Part shown: piece by piece, positions 43,685-55,900 of the stretch | Layout of the letters: each line of letters begins with the position of its first letter | Position numbering within the stretch: the first letter of the stretch is position 1 | Source of the DNA: Akanthomyces muscarius | Taxonomy: Eukaryota > Ascomycota > Sordariomycetes > Hypocreales > Cordycipitaceae | Reading direction: 5' to 3' | DNA: 64,000 nucleotides | Assembly: GCF_028009165.1 (NCBI RefSeq) | Contig: NW_026611617.1 | Span: forward strand, 692,001-756,000 | The notes under the pieces: model-generated | Told to the model about the DNA's origin: nothing | Database searches by the model: none | Seen by the model: only the letters and a program-made list of their open reading frames with translations | Translations under genes and position numbers: made by a program

Positions 43685-44846
43685 TTCCAGGCATCTGGAG
43701 TGCCTATCCGGCTCGATAGAAAGTTGATATTGGATATGGAAAAGATCGTAGACCTGTGCCTTTGTACACGCACGTGTCCACCTCATCGCAGCCTCTTACA
43801 CGGCTTTTACGTTTCTTTTTATTAATGTAATTCGTTATATAGCCAACCAAGCCTCATCTATCTTACCAGTCACTCTTTGCAACATTTGCAGTCCATTTGT
43901 CAGTGTGCGGCACATGTACAGGCTTTTTAAGCTGGCTGGTCTTATTCACCTTTTTGAGCATCGCCTTCACTTCGAGCCGGGTGACGACGACGACAATTAC
44001 TGGTCCTACTTCCCCTCGATTGATTGCATGAGGCGCTCGGTCATTTGCTTGGCCGTCGCCGAAGAAGATGCATGGTGGATCGACAAGACGCACGCTGCCG
44101 GTGTAAATTGACCAGTGCGATGACCTCTAGTAGTGCCGACCCGCTGGACGACTAGGTTGGGCCGGCATTTCTGATGTTGTTTTAATCCCTGGCTGGTTTC
44201 TTCTGTGGAGCTCTACTCCGCCGTAACTCCGCCCGCAGATTTACGAAGTAATGTCTATCCCCCAGAGCTTGCCATTTCCTAGTTTCCAGGTCCGCCAGCT
44301 TTTAAAAGTACAGCTACTGTCAGAGTATTCGCTCAACTGAGGTTTCTTCCACCGCTCCATCGCTGCTCGGTGCCAATTGTCGAGGTAGAGACAAATATAA
44401 ACGCGGCCCTTTGATTCAATGCAACAGCAACCATGATCAGATCGTGGCGGACAGAATGTCGACTGCGGCCTTGCTAGCTGACAATCTCGCCATGCCCGGG
44501 AGACTGCAGTACAAGAACTGCTCGGAGCACACTTCTGTGATCATGAAGCATATGGGGAAATGCATGCTGCTAACTTTAAGAAACCCGCGATTGGGAAACA
44601 ATGGGAGTGGAGGGTTGTCAAACGGCATAGCAAGCCAAGTCGTAGAGTATGACACGTCCTTTGTAATGGTCGTTTTGATAGACGCGCCCGATTTATAAGC
44701 TCCACCGCGGAGGACTAGTTCATCGGCCGAAAAGCTTATAGCTCTTCTATTAGGATAAAAAGCGAGATATTACCCTCCTGAGCGGAGTGTTTTTAGCCAG
44801 CCTATCTCCTTCCTACGCTGACTCGTCTGCATCACCATTTCCAGCC
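43685..44846. other. Intergenic, 4-TM gene to NmrA-like gene
   Basis: A 1.16-kb gap. Only short ORFs. A perfect CCGCGG-centred palindrome CTCCACCGCGGAGGA lies near 44700. No copy of the ATGCGAAACCGA motif was seen here. Confidence 0.55.
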
Positions 44847-45791
44847 ATGGCTCCTACCATCCTCATCGCCGGCGCTACTGGCAATACCGGACGAGGCGTC
44901 GTTGAAACCTTGTCGGATCTTCTGAGAACCAACATCACCCTTTCCGGCCACAGAATCCTTGCTCTTACACGTTCCTCTGGCGGGGCTATAGCTCAGAAGC
45001 TCGCGGCCTTGCCCAACGTCGAGATCGCAGAAAAGAACTGGGTCGATGTCACCGCGGACTGGCTGCGGCACAACAATGTCGTGAGAGCATTTATTGCTTC
45101 GCACAACAACCCCAATCAATTTGCTGAAGAATCGACATTCCACCTGGCCGCCCTCAAAGCGGGCGTCGAGTATGTCGTGCGAATCTCAACAACCGCCGCG
45201 AACGTGCGTCCGGATTGCCCTGCCTACTATCCGAGGACGCACTGGGCTATTGAAGCCATGCTGAGCTCGCCGGAGTTCGAGCATCTGCGATGGACTTCGT
45301 TACAGCCGAATGTCTTTTCGCAATTCTATCTTTCTCCTGCCGCCGAGCTGATCAAAAACTTCTGCAAGACCGGGAAGCAGGATACCCTGAGGCTGATGGC
45401 TTCAGAGGATGCGCCTGTAGGCATCATCGACTCGAATGACGTCGGAGTTTTCGCAGCACACCTCTTGACCGCGGATGATGTTGCCCCTCACAACAAGGCT
45501 AAATACGTATTAAACGGACCGGAGGATATCACCGGGCGCCAAATTGTTGCCCTGGTTGAGAAGCACATTGGCACCAAAGTTGAGGATGTTCGCTTCAAGG
45601 ACCTATCATTCGTCGACCACATGGCAGCCCAAGCTCAGGACTCCAAGAGTGTTGTTATGTCGATCAAGTTTGCCCTGGAAACAGCCTGGGAGGGAAAGTG
45701 CGGAGCTTCCACAATGAGCAAGAAGGTCATTCAGCTAGCTGCGCCGAAACGTATACCTACTGAAGTTTTCAAGACAATGCTGGAGGAGTAG
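44847..45791 (+). CDS. NmrA-like family NAD(P)-binding protein
   Basis: A single exon of 314 aa. It starts MAPTILIAGATGNTGRGVVETL with the GxxGxxG dinucleotide motif, followed by HRILALTRSSGG, PNVEIAEKNWVD, and RISTTAANVRPDCPAYYPRTHWAIEAML, where isoflavone-reductase/NmrA proteins keep their H-x3-E helix. VGIIDSNDVGVFAAHLLT and YVLNGPEDITGRQIVALVEK are typical of the C-terminal part. Members are either NAD(P)-sensing regulators or reductases such as isoflavone or festuclavine types. No substrate can be inferred. The start at 44847 lies in an AGCCATGG context. Confidence 0.9.
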   Translation: MAPTILIAGATGNTGRGVVETLSDLLRTNITLSGHRILALTRSSGGAIAQKLAALPNVEIAEKNWVDVTADWLRHNNVVRAFIASHNNPNQFAEESTFHLAALKAGVEYVVRISTTAANVRPDCPAYYPRTHWAIEAMLSSPEFEHLRWTSLQPNVFSQFYLSPAAELIKNFCKTGKQDTLRLMASEDAPVGIIDSNDVGVFAAHLLTADDVAPHNKAKYVLNGPEDITGRQIVALVEKHIGTKVEDVRFKDLSFVDHMAAQAQDSKSVVMSIKFALETAWEGKCGASTMSKKVIQLAAPKRIPTEVFKTMLEE

Positions 45792-46063
45792 GAAACCTTA
45801 ATAACCCCAATTTCTTTTCTATGTAGGGGTATTATAGGGATGAGAATATAGACATAAGTTTGCCTAAAAGCACAACCTTTGAATCGTTCAGCTAGATCTA
45901 GTTTATGCGCTGTCTATTCTTACTTTGATGAAGTCTGCCTTCATGTCTCTCTGCGGTTCTTCGTTAGCCGCTAGGCCACTTTTTGATGTGTAAACTTTAG
46001 CGTGTGACGAGCCGACCGGTGAGCGTTCATCATTCACTCAACTCCCTCTGCAAAACAAGTGAA

Positions 46064-47970
46064 ATGGCTCAGCCCCTGACAAAAACATGTCAGACTTGTT
46101 TTCGCGCAAAAATCAAATGCGCCAGCACGCAGCAATCGGGCAAATGCGACCGCTGCCTGCGGCTCGGCAGGGGTTGCGTCTTTCCCCCATCCCGCCGGAA
46201 GATCGGGTATGTGCCAGTCGTTGCAACGCAGGTTCAGCTTGAACTGACGAGGACTCAAAAAAGTGCGAGCAAGGCAGCCACATCTGCGGTGCCTTTGGGA
46301 CCAGAGGCGGAAATGACAAGTCGTCCATCTAGCCAGAGTCCGTTTGCGAGTGGCCTGCTGTCGGCAGAGGCAGGCCAGGCTCTGCTCCAAACGTACACTT
46401 TCAAAATGATGGCGCGGTTTCCATTCGTCGTGATATCTGAGCGCTCAGTGGACGAATTGCAGGTAAAACAGCCCGCCCTCTGTCTTGCTGTCATGACGAT
46501 CGCTGCGTTTGACAATGGTGCACTTAGACGGCGCCTCGGCCACATGTTCAGCGATCTCGTCGCAGAGCGCATCACCCGAGGCAAATTTGCTTCACTAGAT
46601 CTACTTCAAGCATTATTAGTGCAGCTCGCTTGGTATATGCTCACATTGTACTCCTGCATCGCAAAATGGCTAACGCAACGCGCAGGGCGCATTATCAGCC
46701 ACGCCCGTTGCGGCACACACAGTATCTGAATCTCGCAATCAGCATTGTGAGTGACTTGCGGTTAGATAGACCCAAAAACACGAGTCTGTGGATGGTCGAT
46801 CGGCCAGAGACCCAACGCGGCGAATGGAGTGCAGATGAGATTCGAGCACTAGCTGGAGCCTATTATCTAGCATCAAGGTGAGAGTTATGTCCGGCTTTTC
46901 TTGTAATACATTTTTGACCAGCTGCCTGCAGCTCTTCGGTGATGTTGCAGAAACTACGATGCTTCCCGTTTACCCCTTACATTTTGGAAGCCTCTCAAGC
47001 TCTCGCTCTACAGCGTCTTACGCCACACGACAAGTTCATACCAGTCATGATCACTATGCAACATTTGATTGAGAATGTGGATAGTTTGGCAGCCAGGCAC
47101 AGACACATGTCCTTGAACCAGTCCTTTTCGGCAAGAGTCGAAGCATTGCGCCAAGAACTGTCGTATCTGAAGGGCTCTGTGAACTTTCCCCTCATGGAAA
47201 ACAGTATGATGCGGCCAAAGTCTAATTGATTGCTTTTAGAACTAATATTTGCTGTCCGATTTCTAGAGATTTTACACTTGCAAGCCCATACAGCAGAGCT
47301 GCTGTTGAACCAGTGTGCCACGAGCGCTAGCATCTTTGGTTTAGAGCATCTCGGCGACGGGCAGTACAACCAAACTACCTCAGCAGCATTCTTGCCATGG
47401 CTATCAGAGAGCATACTGGCAACCAAGTCGATAATTGACATAAGCCAAGCCGTGATGCCCGAAGAGCAGCCTCTGGTTACCAACCTGGAGTGGATTGTTC
47501 TGTACTGCGGCTTGTCGCTGGGCACGCGGCTGGACATTGTCGCAGCGCAGCCGCAGATTCAGCATGCCACAAGACAGCTACGTCATCTTTCCGATATCAA
47601 GCACATCCTGAGACAAGTCATATTGCGCATGGAGCCCTCGTCCGCTGATGCGATCGATGAAAACGCTGATGAGCAGGTCATGCACGGACTTGCCAAGCGT
47701 GTAAAACTGCTCCAGACATGGCACCGAGACCGTCTTCCGCACGAATACAGAGAGTCAGAGACGGACTCTACCAGATATACCCCAAACAATTTGAGTAGTG
47801 GTGGGGATTGCGACGACTTTACAACCCCAGCACTTACAAGCTCCGTCGGCTTGACACCAGAGGACTTGGGCGTGACGGACCCGCTACTCATTTCGGAGCT
47901 GCTCGCTGGCTTGGGAGCAGATGCTAATTTTGGTGATTTCTCATTTACACTGCCCCAGGCATTTGGCTGA
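46064..47970 (+). CDS. Zn2Cys6 transcription factor
   Basis: Join(46064..46632,46686..46877,46932..47203,47267..47970) gives 578 aa. The zinc cluster C9-x2-C12-x6-C19-x8-C28-x2-C31-x6-C38 is at the very N-terminus. Middle features LLQALLVQLAW|AHYQPRP, YLNLAISIVSDLRLDRP and YYLAS|SSVMLQKLRCFPFTPYI match fungal regulators of the Leu3/War1-like kind. Introns are 53, 54 and 63 nt. For the last one a shorter 36-nt splice (acceptor at 47240) is also in frame and would add nine residues. It follows the NmrA-like gene by 272 bp on the same strand. Confidence 0.87.
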
Positions 47971-48236
47971 CGGACGGAGGACACGCGGCCGTGAGGCCCG
48001 TGGCGGCCGAAGACGGTGGGGCTCCGCTGCGGACACGGACAACAGGTACGGACTACGGACTTGATGATGCTGGATGTCTTCAGCGACGCAATCTGACTTG
48101 TAAACGAATGGGAATTGAGCTACGGTATACTTTTACTTCCAGTCAGATATAAATACCCATGGGTCGACTCAATTGTAACCAACTTGTACAAATCCCATTC
48201 ACTCATCGGTCAACTACACCAGCCATAAAGTACACG

Positions 48237-50008
48237 ATGAAGTCACTTATTGCGGCTTCGCTTTTTACCCTCGTCGCTACGGCGCAGGTATCATACTCTC
48301 CCTGTCCATTAATTGGCAATTACTTCCCAGCACCAAGCCGGTCTTCCATCATAGACGCCAAACTACCCGCCGCCTTTGGCACCGCATTCAGCGACCTCGT
48401 CCAGCACAGCGGCCACCCCGTCTATGGCCCCATCTCCGCCAACACCACGTCCTTTTCCGTCATTTACTTCTATGGCAACGCCGGCGACCAGAACAGTACT
48501 GATCCCTCCCCGGTACTTTTCGAGTACCACCACACGTCCGCCTACGACGCGGCGCACAATGTGTCGGCGATTACTGCAAACACCAAGCTTCCGCTGGCTG
48601 AGGTGACCATGGTCATGACCGTGTACACATGGCTGGCAACTATGGGCGATCGCTGGGATGAGCCCATCACAAAGTATTTACCGGAGCTCGGCGCGCGTCA
48701 GGAGGGTGATTTGGGCATACCATGGAGCGACGTTACAATTGGGAGTCTGGCCGGCCACATGTCTGGGCTGCCAAGATTGTGTAAGTGCGCTGCCACGCTC
48801 TCCACTGCCATACATGCTGATATGGTTGTAGCGAAAACATGTACTATCGGAGCACCCTGTGGTACAAAAGGTGAGTCGTATGTTTGAGCATCAACTATTG
48901 ACGCATTCTAATGAAATACAGAGCTGTTCGGGGGGTTGGCTGCACAAGGGCCGACTTTTCTACCAGACTCGTCACCAGTGGTGTCATACGCTGCATTCCA
49001 GGTTCTCGCCCTGGCCATAGAGCGCTCTAGCGAAACGCCCAACGATAGCTTTGCTAGTATCATGAGAGAACGAGTGCTTGCCCCTCTCTCCATGAGCAGC
49101 ACTGGTTTCCTGGGCGAGAACAGCTGCAGCATTCGCGGCTTAAACATGACGAAGCACGGCGAGCAGGCGTCAGCATATCCCACATCTGCCACAAATATAT
49201 CAAGCGCTAACACATGTCCAGAGCGCTATCCATGGTGTCTTCAACCCACGACCTAGCCTTGGCTGGACAAGCCATGCTCTCCGCCACGCTCGCCTCGCCC
49301 GCGGCCACACGCCGCTGGACGCATCGCAGCGCCGACACGTCGAATCTGCGCAACGGCGCGGGCTTGCCGTGGGAAGTGTACCGCGCCGGCCCCAAGCCCA
49401 TTTCGCCCATCATCGACGCGTTGACCAAGACGGGCGCCCTCGGTCCGTACGCAAGCTATTTCGGGCTGGTACCCGAGCTCAACGTGGGATTTGCGATTCT
49501 CGCACGCGACTTTTCGCTGCATGGCGAGGCGCCTGATCTTAATGCGTACGCAGACGTGGCGAGCGAAAGCATCTCGCTCCTGGTCAAGGTGGCGGCCAAA
49601 GAAACGGTCGCGCGCTATGCAGGTGCCTTTACGAGTCCGTCGGGGGGTTCGATTGTGTTTGGGCTGACGGATGGGAGCAGTCCTGGACTCGAGGTCAAAA
49701 CTTGGACGTCTGGGCAGGATGGCAGCAAGAATGTCAAGGAAGAGGTAGCTGATGCAGCTGGGATTGATGTGGGCAGCCTTGACTATCGATTGTATCCGAC
49801 GAATGTCCAGAACAGCACCCGACGTCAATTTGTGGCCGTTTTGCAGGATAAGAGTGCGCCGGTGGATGCGGGCACCCCAACATGCATCACCTGGCAGGAT
49901 ATCGGGGCACTCGAAGACGTGCCGTATCAATTTGTGTTTGAGATGGGCCACAACCGCACTGTGGTTTTGGTTACAGTGCAGAATAGCGAGACTTATGCTC
50001 GGTCTTGA
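48237..50008 (+). CDS. Secreted beta-lactamase/transpeptidase-fold protein, active site altered
   Basis: Join(48237..48780,48832..48870,48922..49168,49222..50008) gives 538 aa. Introns are 51, 51 and 53 nt; the second exon is only 39 nt. A signal peptide MKSLIAASLFTLVATAQ is clear. Fold markers: TVYTWLATMGDRWDEPITKYLPEL, SDVTIGSLAGHMSGLPR, FQVLALAIER, VLAPLSMSSTGF, SSTHDLALAGQAML and KTGALGPYASYFGLVPEL. Where class C beta-lactamase relatives have SxxK before TVYTWL, this protein has E122-V-T-M125; where YxN is expected, it has VSYAAFQ. The KTG box is kept. It may be a non-catalytic member, or this fungal branch may use other residues. Confidence 0.87.
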
Positions 50009-50562
50009 AACCGTCAGCACCTCGGCTGGCTGCAATCAATTTGGATATAACGTGTGCTTGAAAGCTTAGCTCTGCGCTTGTTCCAACGCAAAATATGACC
50101 ATTTTTATTATCCAGAAACTCAATATATTTTTTGCATTCTCCAATGCCCATAATTTGCAGTATAGCCCTTAAGTTGTTGGGAGAAAAGCCCAAGTATGTC
50201 TCCAGCATCTGTTGCTCATCTTGGCTTCCGCCAGGCTCGAGTATCCCCCGCCGTATCACGTGTATGCCATCATTGTAGACAACAATCTGTATTTTAGCTT
50301 GTGATATTCAGCCCTACTTCTAAATCCCCTCTAAATTATTTCATCGGCTTCTCTGTGCTCTTGCGGACCGAGATGGCGTGAGCACGTTGCAGGGCTCTTT
50401 GCTGTCACTAGATCACCGGTACCACTACTTTGGACATCACGTCAACGCGGGGTTCACTTGTGTTTGTAAGCCGTCTGTAAATTGAGCTTTCTCACTTCAC
50501 ATCATCAAACAACTTTCGACCATCATCTTGCGGAAACTCGAATTATCCCTGCAACACCCAAA
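50009..50562. other. Intergenic with possible minus-strand exon remnant
   Basis: On the minus strand about 50014-50303 is open and reads protein-like (IVVYNDGIHVIRRGILEPGG, then FSPNNLRAILQIMG), preceded by an acceptor-like ATACAG. No start or partner exon was found, so it is not called as a gene. Confidence 0.3.
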
Positions 50563-51396
50563 ATGTCCAATTTAGACGCTGCTGCCCCTAACCGCACCGC
50601 CCAGCCGCTTCTAGACCACATTGTCATATTAGTCAACCACCACACCCTCACCGGCATCGATGAGCAGCTCAAAGGCGTCTTCACAGTCGCACCGGGCGGC
50701 CACCACGCAGATGGCCTGACCTGGAATCGTCTTATCCTCTTCAAAGACGGCGTATACATTGAGCTCATCGCTTTTTTCGACACAATCGACACCGAGACCC
50801 GCAAGAAGCATCGTTGGGGCTCTCTGTCGGACGGCACCATCATCGACTGGGCATGCTCACTGCACGAAGAAAAGGACTTTGCGCTCATCCAAGAGCAGGT
50901 GTCGAGTGCTCAGACGGGGTACTTGTACAGCGACCCCGTGCCGGGAGGTCGGGAGAAGCCTGACGGGACCGTGCTGAAATGGGCGAATGGCTCCGCGACG
51001 AGTCCGGATGGGACGCCCATATTCCCAGGTACCCTCCCGTTCTGGTGCTTGGATAGGACGCCTCGCACGCTGCGTGTTCCGTATGAGAGCTCACCGGAGC
51101 TGACCAACCATCCGTCTGGGGCGAAGGGCGTCTCTCGCATCGTGATTGAGGCTCCAGCTGGTGACATTGCACATCTACGAGATGTCTACACAGCTATATA
51201 CGAGCCGAAATCTAGCAAAGCCGAAAACGATGTTTGGCCGTTCGATGTGCCGTCTGGGGGAAAACATGGCAAACAAACAACTTCACTGCTGGACGGCTCG
51301 GGAGGGCAGGTCATCAAACTTGCGTTGGCGGGAGGCACAAACAGTCCATCGTTTGTGGAACTACTCCCTGGTCTCATTGTGAAATTGGAGAGCTGA
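50563..51396 (+). CDS. Glyoxalase-like domain protein
   Basis: A single exon of 277 aa. It opens with LLDHIVILVNHHTLTGIDEQL, continues with FTVAPGGHHADGLTWNRLILFKDGVYIELIAFFD and later RVPYESSPELTNHPSGAKGVSRIVIEAP. This is the pattern of the fungal/bacterial glyoxalase-like family (PF13468 type), where the HIV and YIEL strands supply vicinal-oxygen-chelate metal ligands (H19 and E78 region). No targeting signal. The specific reaction is unknown. Confidence 0.88.
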   Translation: MSNLDAAAPNRTAQPLLDHIVILVNHHTLTGIDEQLKGVFTVAPGGHHADGLTWNRLILFKDGVYIELIAFFDTIDTETRKKHRWGSLSDGTIIDWACSLHEEKDFALIQEQVSSAQTGYLYSDPVPGGREKPDGTVLKWANGSATSPDGTPIFPGTLPFWCLDRTPRTLRVPYESSPELTNHPSGAKGVSRIVIEAPAGDIAHLRDVYTAIYEPKSSKAENDVWPFDVPSGGKHGKQTTSLLDGSGGQVIKLALAGGTNSPSFVELLPGLIVKLES

Positions 51397-51852
51397 AGCC
51401 TAGATGAATAGTCGCTCAAATACTTTCTCTATGCCCAAGGCCAGACATTGATCGTGTAACGACTCTTACGCGACGATAAAGGGTAGCGGCTGACGACGTG
51501 CACCGCCGTTCTCGAACTAACCACGATCATCTCTCTTCAAATTGGACGGAGATACTTGCACTCGTAGCCTGTAGACCTGATCATTAGGTCAAAATAATTC
51601 TTATCAACTTCTCTTTTTAGTCTTTTTACGATAATTATACCTGTCGGCGTTGCTACTCTCAAGGTTGTTGGCTGTGCTACACAGCAACGGCTCCACTCTA
51701 GCTGCTCGAGCTGTCGCAAACAGCCATGGTCAAACGACAGCCTCAACAAACAGGCCTGCCAACCACGGCGCTCAATCGCGGCCCGCCCACGGTCGCAACG
51801 CCCCTCTCCATCAGAAAACAGCTTTACACCGCTCGTTCCAGCTCCCGCCACC
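51397..51852. other. Intergenic / 5' leader of BTB gene
   Basis: A 456-bp gap with no separate gene seen. Confidence 0.55.
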
Positions 51853-52975
51853 ATGGCCGACAACGACACCGAGAGCATGAGCGCGCGCGACGACGCCTCG
51901 ACCGTCGAGATTGAGATTGGCACCACTGGCGCGGCCGGCGGCGACGTCGAGATGGAGGGCGCCGCCGCGGGCGACGAGACGCCGTACGAAAAGGGTCCCG
52001 TCGAGGACGCCGAGACGAGCGTCATCCAGGAGGACCCCGTGGCCGAGACGCGCCCGAGCTTCATCGAGTACCTGTCGAGCCCCGTCGTCACGCTGCTGGT
52101 CGGGCAGGACGCGCAGACGGTGCTGACGGCGCACCAGGCGCTGCTGTCCAAGAGCCCATACTTTGCGCAGGTGTGCCAGACCTTTATCGAAGACGGAAGC
52201 GTACGTATCATGTATTCTGAGCTGCGATTGAATTGAAAAGATGCACCCGAACTGCTGTCGCTGCATCCCGCGCTAACCTGATCGACAACGTGTAGGCGCG
52301 ATCCATTGAGCTCCCCGAGGAGGACTACAACGCCATGGGCAGCTTCCTCGAGTTCCTCTACACGGGCGAGTACTTCCCGCGCAAGGTGCCTGGGCAGCGC
52401 GTGCTCGAGCACGACCCCTCGGCGCCGGGCATCGACGACAGCGGCGACCACCTGCTGCGCCACGCGCGCATCTACACGCTCGCCGAGAAGTTTGGCATGG
52501 AGCTGCTCAAAAAGCTCGCCTCGTCCAAGATTCACTGCATCAACTCGACGGCCCGCGGCGAGCTTGCCTACGCCCGCTACGTCTACGCCAACACGGCCCC
52601 CGACGACGCCGCCATCCGCGCCCCCATCGCCAGCTTCTGGGCCGCCCGCTCGCACGCCCTCCGCGCCGAGGCCGAGGTCGAGTTCAAGAGCCTGTGCTTG
52701 GAGCACCCGCAGTTTGGTTACGACGTGCTGAGTAAGTTTTTCTTGTGCTTCTGGTGATGGCCGCGACGAGCTTCCTGGCTCGAAGGGAAGAGGCCGTGCC
52801 AGCACGTGGCAGAGATGCGCGCTCGGAACTGGGGTGAAAGATTCCATGCTAACGTCTGTGTTTCATAGCCCGTGTTTTGGATGATAAGCTCAAGAGGGAG
52901 CGAAACGAGAAGATGCACCCCGCCACATCCGGCAGCGGCCGCAAGCGCTCAAGACTCAGCCAAAGCTCTCATTAG
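51853..52975 (+). CDS. BTB/POZ-domain protein
   Basis: Join(51853..52200,52296..52731,52869..52975) gives 296 aa. Introns are 95 and 137 nt, both with GTACGT/GTAAGT donors and GCTAAC branch sites. After an acidic, low-complexity N-terminus of about 65 residues comes a BTB fold: VVTLLVGQDAQTVLTAHQALLSKSPYFAQVCQTF, then IELPEEDYNAMGSFLEFLYTGEYFP, then LLRHARIYTLAEKFGMELLKKLASSKI. The C-terminus ends in a basic GSGRKRSRLSQ, a possible nuclear signal. Fungal BTB proteins of this kind are candidate Cullin-3 adaptors or transcriptional cofactors. The region has high GC and strong third-position C bias. Confidence 0.9.
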
Positions 52976-55900
52976 AATGCCGAAAAGCAAGTTCGCATTG
53001 TGTAAACCGGAGCAATCTCTATTGTTGAGCTGGGGTTGCAGCGCACATGAATCTTGCGACACCGGAGGAGAAACCTTGTACAGTCACCATGTAGGGGACG
53101 GAGCCTGTTTTGGAATTACGAGTCGTGGGCCTGTATAATACGCCTGGGATCTGCGGAGTAGCCAGCTGGGTTGAATTTCATGTTCATGACCGAGCATTTT
53201 CATGCAGCCCCGTATGGAGCTGGTTCAAAGGCCATCCTCGACCAAGTCGAGACCTGCGCACTATGAACCAGTGAAGCTGCAACGGATACTCAAGCTTACA
53301 AACGAACAAGACCTACCAAGAGAGGCCTTCCTGTTGAATTTGGGGATTCCTACTTCCGGCCTACTAATTTCTCCATGTTTCAACAAACTCTGCTGCTGTT
53401 CTTCGGCTCCGAGCGGATGCACGGCAAAAAAGATACCGGTCGGCGTGCTTTGCCCCATCGCCGAAGCATGCATTTGGCATGTCGAAAGATCCAGAATAGG
53501 GCAACGTTCCCGACGGCTGTATTGCGGAGTCTGGGCGGTGCGGCGCAAAAGGGGCGCGTGCCAGCTGCGCGAAAGGGATCCGAGCGACAGGCCTTTATAA
53601 GGCACACCAAGCCGAGTTGATTTCGTCCATCTCGTCTCTTCGCCGCTGACACTGCCCTACGAGGTATCCGTGGCATCGTACAATATCGCCGATTATCGTT
53701 TGGATTGGCGCAAACTGCAGGTCACCATTACTGCCGTAGTTGTTTCCGGGTCGCAAGCTCCCGTCCGCTGTAGTCAGGAGAATGTAAAGCGTCTCTCACA
53801 GTACCCTCACAGAGACCCTGCGACTTGATGAAGGCTTTGTTGGTACACATCGGACCGCTGAAGAGGTCAAAGCAGGTAATATTACGAATATTGCAGGCCG
53901 CTTCTGCAAGTACCGTTACAGTGACCGGCCGTGCCACTGCGTGTGCACGTTGATGGTGGTGTGCGAAACGGGATGGTTGCAGGAAGCCCGCATATTTGGG
54001 CCGCGAGCTGAATTGAGACGACCATGATCAGCCTGTAGCGTGCCTCTTATCGGATGCGTCCAGTGGCCTTGCGCCCTACCAACGGCAGCGACTGGCCGAA
54101 CCTTGTCGCCGTGCACGTAATACCGCCGTCGCGGTATCGCAGGCAGGCTGCCCGCGGCCAGTCTCATATTGGTTGCAAGCCCTACGGACAGGTGTGCACG
54201 CCAGCCCACGGCTATCGGCACGAGCAACGTCATCGGCGCCCTCCATAATTTGCAGGTTCCGGGGTCGAGCAAATCTCCGGCGGTAAAACAGTTTCGCATT
54301 CCCTGCAAGGGAAACAGTCGCTGTAGGACACAGTGGAGGCGAGCCTTGCTGCCTGCCGAGGGGCAGCAAACCAAATGGCGGGCTGCAGGATCCTGCGCCA
54401 AAAGGGAAATAAATTTGCGGTAGCAATTGCAGCAGCTACGCGTAACAGACAATTCCTCGGAAAAGTCGGCTACACGGAAAGGAGGGGCGTTGACCGACTA
54501 ACGTTGGCACTCGGCCAAGCAGCGTACTCAGCGCTGTTGCGGTCGCGGCGCAGAGTAGGATTGGGCGCATTTTCTGGAGGCCGTCGTAGTAATATTCACA
54601 GCGGGCGCTACATCGAGATAAAACATCTGTCGGGTACGACAACCAGGAAACGGTGTGCGTCAGCCCAGTTAACCAGTGCCCCGCGATTTCAGATGCTGGT
54701 TAGCCAAACGTCAATCATCGTTGTCTGTATCGGTAGGGGGCTGCTGGCCATTGTCTCCGGCGGAGATAGAATGAGAATAAACGGTGGGCAAGCTAGTCGG
54801 CATTCGCAGGCTTACAGCCCCTGGGTTTCGTGACCAACAACGTCAAGGCTGTGGAGGAAAACGCATGCTCATGCCCTGCCGACTTTGCTCAATTATACTC
54901 TCCCCAACCAGAGGCTTCGCATGGGTCCGAGACTCGGTTGCCTTGCCTGGGCATCGGGACGTCTTTATCTGATCGCTTGGCATCGTCAGCAGGCAGGCGA
55001 CCCCTGGCCAGAGGCCGCTACTGGTAAAGCCAAGACTGGAGATGGGACTTGGTGGCCCTTGGGGCTGTCTGCCAAGCTGCGCGGTGGACGGAGTATCGGA
55101 CTGGGTGCATTTGCCCGGATCAGTGGATGCAGGAAGGGCAGGATGGTACGAGCTTGCGCCAGTGGATAGCCAGTGGGCCATGTGGTGGCTGTAGGGGAAC
55201 CAGGGCCCCTCGTCAGGGGATGGATCGTGGTGAGCAAATGCCGCCTGAATCGGGCTGGACGGCACGCATCGGTGGGCCTAGCTGTCAATTTGGTGATCCG
55301 GATGTTGCTGTGATGGATGTTGTCTGGAGACTGAATTTTTTGATTTATTTTAAGGTACAGATGATGGAAGAAGACGGCGATACGGGCGTTTGCATTATTG
55401 CGCTGTCGGCTTGTCTGCCGGCTGCCAGCTGCCAGCAGTTGTGACGGGCGCCGCAGCCACCAGCTGGCTAGTTGCAAACGCCGTGGCTTGATCTAGAACC
55501 AGATAGCTTATAGCCTCATTTCTCCTTCTTCTTAGACACGACGCTGCAATAAAACGTATGGCAGTACATCATCACAAAGGTGAAGAAGGCATCGATGATC
55601 TTGGCCGACACACCACATCGCTCCAGCGCGCCCGCACCGCTGTACCAATACCCCTGCCACCACCCTGATCCGAGTCTCGATGAAACCCCATCAGGCAAAG
55701 AGCGTAATCATGCCTCAAAGCCAAAACCGAAAACTCTCCAAGGGGCCCCGCTGGCGCTGCACCCAGGTAGCCGTGAACGGTCTAGAGTGGGAGGGTCACG
55801 TTGATAGCTTGCCCTCTGCCCTCTAGGGTTTCGGGTCGTTTCGCGTGACAAGTCCGAACGAAAGCCCGCCTTGTCAGCGTGAGGTGTGAATTACTGGTAC

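Noticed and set aside
51537..52847. 436-codon minus-strand ORF opposite the BTB gene
   Set aside because: A shadow ORF caused by strong GC3 bias of the BTB gene; it has no domain and runs across the BTB introns.
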